This document shows, piece by piece, positions 34,016 through 45,429 of a stretch of 64,000 nt of DNA (the stretch's first letter is position 1; the number at the start of each line of letters is the position of its first letter). The position numbers and the translations under genes are program-made. The notes beneath the pieces were generated by a model. That model had not been told where the DNA came from, did no database searches, and saw only the letters and a list, made by a program, of their open reading frames with translations. Where the stretch lies: assembly GCA_964019695.1 (NCBI GenBank), contig OZ026524.1, positions 65,417,066 through 65,481,065 of the forward strand, written 5' to 3'. This DNA comes from Loripinus fragilis (Eukaryota; Mollusca; Bivalvia; Lucinida; Lucinidae).

Positions 34016-34400
34016 TATTCTCTATTTACTGGTCATGCCCAATGACTTTTTAAAGTATGTACACTTATTGTTAAGTCTAATTCATACTCAAACTGACCTT
34101 TACTAAAAACACATTCTTTTTTTCCAAATCAGAACCTATCCATGGCCTCTCACATTTTCAGCTTTAAGCCACTATTTTTTTAAAGCCACCCACTTAATTA
34201 TGTTCAACCGCAGGAAATTTAAGCATATGAAACCAGTGCAATTTTGCACAGGTTTTATATTATATACATTTCGTCCGATTATAAGAAGCAAACAAAAATA
34301 ATAATCTCATGCAGACTGTAAACTGAGATGACGCTTTAAATACATGACCTTCTTTCGCTAGACTACTAAGTTTAAAAACACCGTGTACAATGTAGAACGA

Positions 34401-34930
34401 ATTAGACGGGCGAATTACGTTTGAGCAGAAATCATACCGTGACGAAGTATGAAATGAGCGGAGAACTATACAGTCAAAAGAGCGGATGGATAATTCATTC
34501 GAATGAGCGAAATTTCCAGGTAATGGCCTTTAAATAAGTATTCACTCTGTTGTATTACCTGGAATGACCAATATTGCTCAGTGATTAATAGGTGATTAGG
34601 AGCGCATTACGGTGGCGGATATAGAGGGGTCCCCCCCCATCCCTGCTATTTAATATCCCATGAAAATGAAATAATTTGGTCTCATATTCAGGAGATAATT
34701 TAGATAAATGAAATAAAGTCAGCAAAGCGAACCCCCACACCTTTATAACAATGAACCCCAATTCTAGGAATCATTGATCCACCCCTGCATCTGGATGTTT
34801 CCTGAAAATTTCGCTCATTTAAATGATTTAAACATCCGCTCGTTTGCCTTATGGTTCTCCGCTCTTTCGTAAAAATAAATCTGCTCTTTCGTATTATGGA
34901 TCCGCTCAAACGTAAATCTCCCGATTAGAC
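34401..34930. mobile_element. hAT-like TIR element with direct-repeat flanks
   Basis: ATTAGAC occurs directly outside both ends (34,401-34,407 and 34,924-34,930). Ends begin GGGCGAATTACGTTTGAGC and, inverted, GGGAGATTTACGTTTGAGC. Arms of about 125 bp contain repeated GAGCGGA / GAGCAGA words, reminiscent of subterminal transposase-binding repeats. With the neighbouring base the flank can be read as an 8-bp duplication with one mismatch, as expected for hAT. A second element-like block (about 34,608-34,790, G-run to C-run) is nested in the middle. No transposase is present. Confidence 0.75.
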
Positions 34931-34984
34931 ACTAACATACTGAAAATTGCAAACGTGTGTGAAACATACAAATAATAATAAAAA

Positions 34985-35300
34985 AAAATGTGCTTATGAT
35001 CAGGAAATACCACAATCAAACACTACACACCAAAACATAAGTGAGTATGATTAGAAAATACCACAATTACACACTGCAGACCAACGCACGGTACCGGAAG
35101 AAGAGCCATAGAACAATAACAATCACAAGACATCAGGATGACAAATAAAGGAAATCAATCAGCTCTCTCTTGCTCATCAATATGAATGCGGAACTAGAAA
35201 GGATACAAACAATTCAGTGCACAACAATCCACAATGAGAGCAATAATCAACAACAAATCAACAACAACAGAATCGCCACCTTAGAAACCTGTGCAAATAT
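34985..35300 (-). repeat. Dispersed repeat family R2, minus-strand copy
   Basis: The AGTGAGTATGATTAGAAAATACCACAAT block with CTGCAGACCAACG and AGAGCCATAGAACAATAACAATCACAAG is the reverse complement of the R2 end at 19,200-19,320. The + frame at 35,170-35,352 is Asn/Gln-rich repeat read-through. Confidence 0.65.
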
Positions 35301-35790
35301 GCGCAGACTTTTGGATTGTAAATTCACTGTGGTTGTACATGTAACAGCTTGATAGGATTGAGATGCATATGATGCAGTTTATTGTTACACATGTTGTCAG
35401 CTCATTCTTGAAAGCATTGGTAAAGTGAATCTGGTTTCCGACTTGAGAGCATATCTATCCGAACATTGTCACAGTGATCAGAAGAATTCAAGAAAAGTGA
35501 CGCGAAACGCGATCCACTTTTATATCTTGTCATTTTCCCTGCTTTTCTTTGAGGACATGGTCACCATATTTGCTTCAATTGTCAGTTTATGTATCCCCTC
35601 TTCTTCTGCCATTCTGTTAGAAGCGACATCGTTGCGTTTCCGCTCATCATCTGTTTTACTGTATATCTGAAATTCATTTCTCTGTGTCTGTGTCTTCATT
35701 AGGCCGAACTTATGTTTGATAAACCTTAAAGCCTCAATCACAACTGAGTTCGTCTAATTTTGTGGCCTGCTGAATGTTTCAGAAACCTCT
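35300..35790. other. No supported gene
   Basis: Overlapping + (35,425-35,670, 81 aa) and - (35,520-35,741, 73 aa) frames occur. The minus one is Lys/Glu/Arg-rich. Neither shows a motif I recognise and there is no clear splice pair. Confidence 0.4.
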
Positions 35791-35794
35791 TTGA

Positions 35795-36054
35795 CAAACA
35801 GTGTGGACCAAGATCAGACTGCTCGAATAAACTGGATAAGCGGCAATCGTAAACATTAATACTATCGACAAACATTGATCAAAACTCGTCAGAAACAGAG
35901 TTTTCGATTGCCATTTGTCGCCAGTTACAAATGGCAATCGAAAACACAGTTTCTATCGAGTTTTGACCCGCGTTCGTCGATTGTCAAGATCGTTTTTGAT
36001 TGTCACCTATCCGGTGTGGAATAGAAGCAGTCTGATCTGGGTCCACACTGTTTG
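35795..36054. mobile_element. MITE-in-MITE: family M6 containing a family M4 copy
   Basis: The outer ends CAAACAGTGTGGACCAAGATCAGACTGCT and the inverse AGCAGTCTGATCTGGGTCCACACTGTTTG define one element. The sequence between them (35,831-36,018) is a diverged copy of the fold-back at 20,577-20,775, ending ATCCGGTGTG. The outer arms match the perfect hairpin at 17,219-17,268, where the arms meet with almost nothing between them. Confidence 0.82.
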
Positions 36055-36059
36055 CTTCT

Positions 36060-37130
36060 ATACTTAAAGTAGTCAATACTGTTATGCAATTATTTGCAGC
36101 AGATGATTTTCAGAAACATTTTTGTTGGCACTTTAAGAGTAAAAGTGTGTGTTCATGATTCCCTACATTGCTTCATATCGATATTGGATAGATCTAATTG
36201 ATAATCCGTTTTAATTTTAGGATGTGACGACTACCAAAACAAAATTATTTTGTTTTTCAATAAATTTCATTTGATTTTCCAATGTCTTATTCTACCAAAA
36301 TAAATAGATTTCTTACAAAATATCTAGTCTGCTACAGTTATAATTGGCGCTTTAAGGTTTCAATTTTGGAAATAATTTTTAAACTTTGGCCAAGGTATCA
36401 AAATGTACGCATGAATGTACACACTGCTTGAATTTTTACTCTGAAACATTGTAAATTTTTTGCCATTATTAAGGATTTATGATTCTGCTCTAGTAGTGTT
36501 GAAGCAAATAAAGGGCTTCCAGTACATTGTTTAGAGCTCATTGAACTGAAAAGTGGCTGGACTCCAGGAGCTGCTGAAAGTAATTAATAACAGGCTAAAT
36601 GAAGAGCTTTCACAAACATTTAATGAGGGATGATTCCTACCTTACTATAATCACTGTAATATAATATGCATTTGAACGAAATGTGAGTATTCACTTTAAT
36701 TTGTCTCTAATGCAAAACCAATGGAAAGAGGGAACTGCAGGACAGGGGTACTGTATGAATTATACATGTAGTTGATCTCCGGATATTGCAATGCATTTTT
36801 TTCCTTTTTGTTTTACATCTATGATGTCGCTATAAGTTTTGTTATGTATGTTTACTGTAAGGGATTGTATACATTCGTTAGGTTTAGTAACCGAACGCGC
36901 GCAAAGTAATGGTTATACATGGTGGAGTAATATAATATTTACCTTTATATGATTTTTTAACAATGTTGAACTTGATAGCTAGTGCATTCACCTGAGGATA
37001 AAGATATAGCAGGTTTGTAGGATACTTATCGTTTGATGTCGTTAATATCCGTGCAATCACGTAGCAGCATTTTAACTTTTTTGATTTCGTCAAAATGCGC
37101 GTAAAGATGTACAACCGCGTGAAATATACA
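36060..37130. other. No recognised feature
   Basis: AT-rich stretch without supported coding. The short minus frame at 36,884-37,114 has no family resemblance. Confidence 0.45.
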
Positions 37131-37139
37131 AACTATGAA

Positions 37140-37375
37140 ACCATCGCAGTTTTGCACAGGTTTCATATTTTGAATATTCCCATGTGCAGTTTTGCTCGGG
37201 TTTCATATTTGTATATTTTCTGTACAGTTTTGCGCAATTTTCATACTTTAAATATTCGTTGTGCAGTTTTGCACAGGTTTCATAATTTGTACATTTCTTG
37301 TGCAGTTTTGCACAGGTTTCATAATTTGTACATTTCTTGTGCAGTTTTGCACTGGTTTCATATTTTGTTTAATTT
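37140..37375. repeat. 39-bp minisatellite, six copies
   Basis: The unit contains GCAGTTTTGCACAGGTTTCA and ATATTTTGTACATTTCT. Starts are at about 37,146, 37,186, 37,224, 37,263, 37,302 and 37,341, a 38-40-bp period with the last three nearly identical. Single related units occur at about 18,950 and 34,228, so a dispersed sequence seems to have expanded here. Confidence 0.9.
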
Positions 37376-37385
37376 CTGAGGTGGG

Positions 37386-37590
37386 AGCACAGTAGCTCAG
37401 TGGTAGAATGCTTGATACGAGACCGAGAGGCCGCGGGCTCGAGCCTCACCGGTTTCACTGAGTTCTGGTACTTAAGGAAGATACATTTATCCTAGCTTAC
37501 TACTGCTTCAACCCAGGAAGACCCGTCCCTGTCTAACTGAAAGATTATTGATGGGACACAAAGAATCAAATCAAACAAACAAACATTTCC
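37386..37590 (+). mobile_element. tRNA-derived SINE
   Basis: The head carries a pol III A box TAGCTCAGTGG (37,393-37,403) and a B box GGCTCGAGCCT (37,436-37,446) at tRNA-like spacing. The acceptor stem does not pair, so this is not a functional tRNA gene. A tRNA-unrelated body follows (CTGAGTTCTGGTACTTAAGG...) and the element ends in an AAATCAAACAAACAAACA tail, typical of SINEs. Confidence 0.85.
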
Positions 37591-37599
37591 TACGGTTGA

Positions 37600-39570
37600 G
37601 ACAGCCCATCGGAAATTTCAAATGGCGAAATACACGCTGAATTTATATATTCTGCGGCATCTGCTCGTGCAATAACGTGCAGAAGTTAATGTAATAATAG
37701 TTTTATCACGTTAGGTACCTGTATTTAGACATTTTTTAGATGATTTTGCATGCTATATTTATGTATCAAACTTCAGGTTATGAGAAGACACACTAGCTTT
37801 AAGGCCAACAACAAACATGCAAATCAGCCTGTACGTCTGCACACTCTGATCAGCATTTGTTCCTTCGGCACCTATTTGAGTAAGTTAATTAGAATGTGGT
37901 ACTTATCGCGCATGCTTGTAGCGAAGGCTCAGTCTCGCCATAGTCTTCACCTCTCGCACTAGCAAAGTAAGGTCATACTTAAGTAGGTAAATGCTTAGTC
38001 CAAGGTTTAGGCCTGTAATACAATACTATAGCAACATATTCATGTTTAAATAATGACTCTAGGTACAGAAAAACATGCCTTAAGCGGCCACTGTAAAAAT
38101 AGACCTTAATGGCAAATGGTAGCTCAATGAAGGTCGAAAGTATTGCAGAATGCTCCCTTTTGACCTGCATTAAGCGATAATTGGTCTTAAAAACAATTTT
38201 TGGTCTTTTTGAGAGAGGCCGTTTTAGACATATTTTACTGTATATGCAATAAGAACCCAAATTTCATGCACTGGCCATTTTTTATAATATCCATTTACAT
38301 GTATTGACTGTTTCAAAAGGATACTATCTCATGACATGGATCATAATATATTGGCCTCATCAATATGCATTCGAACAATAAAGTGGGCATCCACAGTCTG
38401 CTCAGCACCCTTTTTATTCACTCTTTAGGAAGTAGAATAACTAAACCGCCAAAAAGTAAACTTTCTATATTTTAGCTAACCTCTGTAGCTGAGCAGGCTT
38501 GTGGTCGCAAACCCCAGACAGGTTTTATCACGACAACGCTCATTGCATCAGTGTAGTAGTTTAAATTCTATAGGATTCATTTTAAGATAGAAGCTTAGGT
38601 TGTCTTTCATTAAAATTAGTCAGGTATAAAGCATGATGTATATACACGGTATGCAAAACACTACAGTAGTAAAATGGGGCATAGCTAATATATAAGGTTC
38701 TTTTTTACCGTTTGTGTTAGCAGGCTGTATATTAATTTCAAACATAAGTGAGTACAATTATACTAAAACGCATTTAATAAGCTTTTTACGCTTATAAGAG
38801 GAATGTTCCGAAAGTTCTGATCTTTACCTCAGTGGCTGTTCAGATTTATTTTGAGAGGCATACTATGCACCATTCAAAAGAACTATGTTTTACCTTTAAA
38901 ATGATGCTTATATCTCCTCGCTGTTCTAGTACTGTTTCGTTAAATAGTTATAGCATATTATATAGCGCCCACTACATACCACTGACTTGTATTCATGTTA
39001 TAGAATTCTAATCATTTTCTGAGTCTGAGTATTTCAAGTCATGTATCTTTATACACAAAATAAAACTGCAGTGTAATTTAATTTTGGGGCATTTTTGCTT
39101 TGGCACGTTACAATCATATATTACTTTAGCTTTCGTATTATTTTCATTTTTTTATTTTATTTAACGAGCAGTGTATCTCGTTTATGACTATTTATTATTC
39201 CATTTCTTGCACTTGTTCTCGACTACATTGAGTGCTGTGGGCTTTTTCAACTACATGATAGTAGTCCGTCCAGTTAAGAGAGACTGGGCGGTTCTTAGCA
39301 AAGACACGCCCATGGACATTTCCATATAAAAATCGTTAAGACAGAGTGTATCTATTCACCTGTGAAACGCTTTACAGCTGTATACCTGTATATACCTGTA
39401 GTAGCTTTGAGCCCATTGTGAGAAAAAAAGGCATCTAGAATTAATTTGGATAACAAGGAGACTGCATATATGCGCTCTGGCAATGTTTCGAAATTTTAAC
39501 TATTCAAATTATAATACTGAATAAGAAAAACAAATAATGGTCCGCAATGTGTTATAAATTGGTCAGCACA
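37600..39570. other. No gene; two SINE/MITE-like fragments
   Basis: At 37,808-37,880 there is CAGCCTGTACGTCTGCACAC then CTCTGATCAGC, and at 38,485-38,575 CTGTAGCTGAGCAGGCTTGT. Both belong to the composite repeat at 24.84-25.06 kb. The rest has no recognised feature. Confidence 0.5.
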
Positions 39571-41230
39571 CGAGATGACAGTTTTTATTACATCGGCGTG
39601 TGGCGAAGGCTCCGACGAGCCTGCATGTACGCATGACCTCGCCTGGGCTTTCGCTTCTCGCATAAACAAAGTATGCAAGTTGAAAAAGACTCCAAACAAC
39701 TTTAAGACATCTAGTCTCTCTGGACACGCCAGAATTGGCGATTATTTTGGATATGCGATAAGACCAAACCTCATGTTTGTATGCCTTATTCTCATGATCC
39801 AGATACTTAACCCTTGTCCCGCTGAATTCTAATTGGTGATTTATTATTATTGTATCAGGCTTAAAAATTAAACCAGTTTTGCCATACAGACAGAATTTGA
39901 AGAAAGTGCAAACCTACCCTCCCCCAAAACTTTCACAACTACTTCCATCCTGGAAAATGAAATTCAGCAGGTCCCCAGCAGCATACTAAAGATAAACGTT
40001 TACCAGGCATGCTAACGCATAAAGTTGGTCACCCTTGTCGTCTGCGCTTCAGTTGGTTTTGCACGAGTAAAGCGTACAAATGCTATTACACCCGATTTAC
40101 TTTAGACTAGTCTTATTTGACAGTGTATGACAGCGCTCTGTCTGACACGCCCAGTCTCTGTTAGCTGGTCGCACTATAGTGCTATTTATTATTGTTATGA
40201 ATGCCACTTTTTGAGACCCGATCAAATCGTTCACTAAACATTCATATGTCTCTATAATTGTAATCGGCTAAATGAGACTTACACAAGTAGTTCCGGTCGA
40301 AAGTTACACAGTTTCAGGGCTCTACACAGAATCATTTCATGGGAAATGTGTCTTTGACGATCGAATCGAAATGCATTTTTATTATACAATCTGTTTTATT
40401 TATAATAAGTTATATCTTATTATTATTATTTAGATCTATTTATTTTTTATTTGTAATGACTTAAGGGTAAAGAAGACTTACACAAATAAATCTTATCTGG
40501 TGCCCTGTTGATAGATAGATCTAGAGGATGGAACCAGACTAAAATAATTCCTCTTAAGTTTACACGGACTGTCAGTCTAACTGGCCTAGGGAAAAGGTTC
40601 CTGGCTAAACGTTTAATATATCCACATATATTACATGTAACACCGAAAACCGACAATCGTCTATTTGGACACCGACGTCATAGTTTGGAAATCATATTGG
40701 TCTGAGTTTTAAAATTCAATGCGAAATTCTTTTATTACAGCCAATTTTATCATAACACAGACACGCTTTCCAGGTAAAGGTTTCTGATAATGCGTATTCA
40801 TTTGATACGGCGACCCAATTATGATGGCCGTTTTACACACAAAAGTAGTCTCTGATAGGACTATCAGTTTGAAGAACCCATTAAGTGATGTACTGTTACC
40901 TCAAATAATTATTAGACAAGAAAAGATATGGCATTAAGTGCCATATCAATGAACTCGGCTTTAGCAGATAAAGAGTTCGTTCTTTCATTACATCACAAGC
41001 TACATGTGAGTACATGTATCAACAAACCGAATGATGTACACAAACACAATCAATCAATTATTCACTCAATCAATCAATCATTTTTACATAAACAACAATG
41101 AAACCTCCCTCCGTGATGAAACTATCTCCAGGTATTTATTCAAAGAAGGAGTCTTATAAGACAGAATCGCATAAGGCAAATCTTATCGTTTAAGCTGAGG
41201 CCGTTAACTGCTCATATACGCATGTAATGC
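39570..41230. other. No gene; small hairpin and repeat fragments
   Basis: A fragment of the composite repeat (GAGCCTGCATGTACGCATGAC) lies at about 39,618. A 9-bp stem GATATGGCA / TGCCATATC with a 5-base loop is at 40,926-40,948. Frames here are short and unrecognised. Confidence 0.45.
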
Positions 41231-41234
41231 TAGG

Positions 41235-42540
41235 TTTACTTTATGTTCCCGGCAGCCACGGCAGTCACGGTAGTCAGAAACGTAGCTCGCCGTGGTGTTT
41301 TTAGTCATTTTTGTCTTTGTGTTCAAGTTCTGTTAAGTCTCGCTACGTTATGCCACGGTCTGCCAAGGTCTGCCGTGACTGAGGCTCGCCGGCGCTACGG
41401 TCTGTCACGGATGGTTCTACGTTTCCTCACGGCCTATCACGTTCTGTTGAGACCTCTTACGTTTTGTTACGTTGCGATCAAGTTCTGCTACGTCTATCAA
41501 GTTCTGTCAACGATGAAACATGGGCGATGAATTGTGTTTGAGCCCCAATATGCCCATGGTATAAAGAGGAGGTCCACAAAGCTGCTGCATGCACCCTTGA
41601 TCAAAAACATCATTACATGTAATGGCGCTAGGTGCGTACATCTTGCCTTTGTGGCAGCAAGGAGGCCACCAGCAGCTGTATAGAGCAGGAAGGTTAAAGA
41701 CGAATGCAAAGTGCGGGCATGGTTTTCGGAACAACGAGTGCAACAATTGGGATAAGTCTCACTTTTTATAGCAAGAGAGCTTCGCATCGAAGATTTTTAA
41801 GCATTTCAGGCCTCCAAACCTCTTCGAAAATGTTCGATGAGAGTCTTGAAACAATAACAACAGCCATTGGTATCAGCATTAACCCTTTGTACTCTAGTGA
41901 CTCATCTATCAGTATTTTTTAAAAACACAGAAGATTCTAATGAAATGGCGCACAATACAGCATTTTATCAATGTCTACACTGACTGATCTTCAGAAAAAT
42001 AAATGCAATATTCTGCCACGGGAAATTATAACCTATGACCCCTCGATACATACAATGAAACTACCCAAGTCCATTCAGTAATGATTATTCTACCCTTGTT
42101 ACTACATTCCTCCTCAGATGCATCTATCTGAGATTCTTAGATTCCATGTTCAGGTTCGAGCTGTGAGGTCCGGCTAGGAGAACGTGGCATACCGCAACAG
42201 AACTTGATAGACCTTGACAGACCTTGGCAGACCTTGGGTTGCCGTCTCGTAGCAAGCCCTTCCGCTACGGACATACTCCAAGTTGTGTTAAGGTCTGTTA
42301 CATTCCGTCACGTTTTGTTGCGTTCTTCCCGTTCTACTACGGCATGTTTAAGTAGGTCAATCCCGCCGTGGCTACCGTGGCAAATTTTTTGACTGTTTAA
42401 AAATCCGTCCCGGCGATCACGGCAGCCACGGCGAGCTACGTTTGTCGACCCCGTTCCCCTACGTTGTGTTACGGTCACCCCGTTTCGTCCACGGTGGCCG
42501 AAATCGTGACTGCCGTGGCCGCCGGGGACATAGTGTAAAC
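41235..42540. mobile_element. GC-richer TIR element with subterminal repeats, ~1.3 kb
   Basis: The left end GTTTACTTTATGTTCCCGGCAG and right end CCGCCGGGGACATAGTGTAAAC are inverted, and the homology continues as GCCACGGCAGTCACG. About 250 bp inside each end is filled with short words such as ACGGTCTGCC, CTGTTACGTT and AGTTCTG. Base composition is clearly more GC-rich than the surroundings. The middle holds overlapping frames (41,497-41,787 minus, 96 aa; 41,704-41,922 plus, 72 aa) with no transposase motif I recognise. Target duplication is unclear. Confidence 0.7.
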
Positions 42541-44840
42541 GTAGTATAAGGAACTTATAGAGCATGGTTTTTGGCTCTGTATTTGAAAACAGAATAGACC
42601 TTGAGATTATCGAAATTTGCTTTATTTACCAGACGCCTATATAATGTTTAAAGCCGCGAGAACCCCGACTTCGTTAAAAACAGGGACCACCCTGAGCGCC
42701 CGCGCAGTCCCATCGGCGCCCTTGTTTTTACATGTAGATTCAAATGTATGATAAAAGAAGTCAGGAAAACCGTCAGGTTTGATCAATTTTAAACTCTTTG
42801 TCGGACCAGATCTTGCACCAAACTTTCTGCTTATGTTATCAGCAGACGTTCGCTGATAGCAATGTTTAAGATCAAAGAAACCGCTATGGGTTCTGTTGCA
42901 CGACGTGGTAGCAATGACCAGTGACCTACATATCGGTCACTGCCTTGACGCTCGAAAGCGGATGTAGCACATTCATTAAACATAGGTTTCCGGCCGAGGG
43001 TAGATTCGGCTGGATCGTTTTCGGCCTGGTTTTAGGGTGGGTCGTTTCGGCATATTCTGATAGGATCTGATTGTTTTATAAACTTGCCAAAGTTCCGACT
43101 GCATTGATTTTTCCACGAAATCGTACATGCGCGCATTCTCGCAAGAGCGTTCACTAGTACAAACTGGGCTCTTTTCTGAAATAATTATTGTGTACGCAAA
43201 TAGGTGCTGACTTTCTTTTACTTATTTATTTTTTATATAAATTTCAAAAGATCCGTCTGCATTAAACACTACCCAGGCCGAGTACCGAAAGCTCAAGAAC
43301 AGACTGCACATGCGTGCATACTAGCAAGAACACTTACAGGGAAATAACTAACAACAATCGGGCAAATAATGTTGTGGACAAAAATATGTACTGAAAAGAG
43401 AGCATTCCAGATCCGACTGGGAGTTTGCCTCTGTACTAACATAAGCAAATAAAGTTATCAACTATGTGCTGCAGACGACTTAAGCAGGCACCATTTGGAC
43501 GAACATATGAGCCAAAAATTAGATGCATAGACCCACTTGATGGCTGTGCATGCATGATTACTTCGCGCATGTTAAATGCATTACGGCATCTGCCGCATTT
43601 ATGTTTATATGAACAGCGTACACGCAGGAAGAATACAGAGACCGAAATATAGTGGATGGCTGCGCTTTCATGTTTAAAGGGTGTGATAAATTAAATGAGC
43701 TGGCCCATTACTATAACATTTACAAGAAATCTAATCAAGGAACGATGTGAAAGCGCCAGGTCATTCAGTTTATGACATGTATGCGTGACTGAGATATATC
43801 CTTATGCAATGACCAGCATGTGCACACTGCTGTTGGTTATACATGTAAGGTATGATAGCTCAACTTGCGACATCAAATTTCTGAGAACTAACTATTGCCC
43901 CTGTATTAAACAGAGTACACAGTCTTTTAAAATTCTGAAAGGCAGGTTTTATCATGAAACGGCTTATTTCCATTCATTGGAATACACTACGAGGCGTGGT
44001 TGACCTGATTAACAGCGATATTCATATGCGCATCACGCTGTTATGTAGAGTCCATTCATAGAAAACAATTCAATAAGAGTTACTGTTCCTGAAATGACCG
44101 AATAACCGTTAAAAAGTGACACGGGAGCTTCCCTGTTCGCAAAAACACCATTAATTCAGTAAAAGTTCAATTTTGGAATCAAAATCGGCAACAAAAGACA
44201 TATTTTTGAATAACTGCACTGGAGTTTATGTTTCACTAACTATCATTTCAAAGCAAACAGCCATTTTAACACGAACTATTTCTTCAAAGTGTAGCAATTT
44301 CGAAAACAGATATAACTCTCTAGAATAGCTGATATTGAACAGATCCCGAGTTCCAATAATTATCCACTGCTGATCAAATTCGTTTTGGGTAATATCTTGA
44401 GAAAATACTGGGGTAATTTTACATAAAATGTTGATTCGGCCAGCATTCACCCTTTGCATGCTAGTGCTATCGCATCTAGTTTAGACCAATATAGTAAACG
44501 CACTACATTCTGCCTGATGTGAATTCAAATTGTTTGATACTAAACAATAAAGCTACTTCTGAATGTATTTAAAACGTTAATTTTAGAAAAGAAATCGGCA
44601 GACGACACAATAGCAAAGTTTCCCAGCGTGCAAAGAGTTTAGGTACTGAAATTTCTTTTCTTTCACAAAAACTATGTAGTGAGAGTGTGGACTACTTTTC
44701 ATGTTGCTTCAACCATTTTTTCGGTCATAATTTTGAGGGGAAAAATGAAAAAAATCAGTAGATGACAAAAAGCATGCTAAATTTAACCAAGCATGCAAAA
44801 AGTATCACCTTGCACCATGACACAAAACGCATGAGCCGTG
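42541..44840. other. No recognised feature
   Basis: Frames at 43,464-43,652, 43,785-44,003 and 44,226-44,459 (minus) have no family resemblance. I see no supported repeat or RNA. Confidence 0.45.
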
Positions 44841-45048
44841 ACATGTGATTTCCTACAATGTGTCATTTTGACAAGGGTAGACTCAGACTTCTTTTAAGCT
44901 TAGAAACTCCAAATGCTGTGCAGTCAGTAGCTTAACTGTCATTGAATATTCAAGCGACTAGCAAATGCTCTTATCAGGCCGGGCAGATGCTCATACTGAT
45001 CAGAGCCTTTGCTGGTCGGACATGCCACATTGTTGGAAATCCCATTTC
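44841..45048. mobile_element. Palindromic MITE family M1, copy 3
   Basis: Ends ACATGTGATTTCCTACAATGTG and CATGCCACATTGTTGGAAATCCCAT. The interior matches the 22,293 copy in orientation, with GCAGTCAGTAGCTTA and TTCAAGCGACTAGCAAA. Confidence 0.8.
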
Positions 45049-45052
45049 ATGG

Positions 45053-45425
45053 CTAATACTATCATTTAAACCATAAAATGCCAGCAAAATGACTATGTTT
45101 ATGATTAACATAATTATAGAGGTAAACAGTGTATGCCCAGATCAGACTGCTCCCACAGGTGCAGTCTGACCACAGGAGCAGTCTGATCTTGATCTACTCT
45201 GTCGACGAGGCTTCAAAACAGTTTCAACAGATGACAAAAGCAGATGATCTTTAAAATTGTAGTTTTCAGTTTACGATTTTCATGAAATGCATGCACGTCT
45301 GTGCGGCTCAAACAACGTATTAAACAGGTTAACTCTTAATATAATATTATCAGATCTCCCTTCTTGGGCAATAAAATAGTCGAATCACACCCAGATATGA
45401 ATATTAAAGTTGCCGCATATATGCA
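45053..45425. mobile_element. Element family M3, copy 2 (partial)
   Basis: This matches 17,146-17,520: CCAGCAAAATRACT, the GATCAGACTGCTCC hairpin region, CATGAAATGCATGCACG, GCGGCTCAAA and CACACCCAGATATGAA. Here the hairpin has a longer, imperfect centre. The outer left inverted end is not evident. Confidence 0.72.
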
Positions 45426-45429
45426 GTGA

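Noticed and set aside
33576..34053. Frames of 89 aa (-) and 110 aa (+)
   Set aside because: Both run through the arms of the fold-back MITE at 33,745-34,015 and mirror one another.
37386..37460. Functional tRNA gene
   Set aside because: A and B boxes are present, but the acceptor stem does not pair and the sequence continues into a SINE body with a CAAA-type tail.
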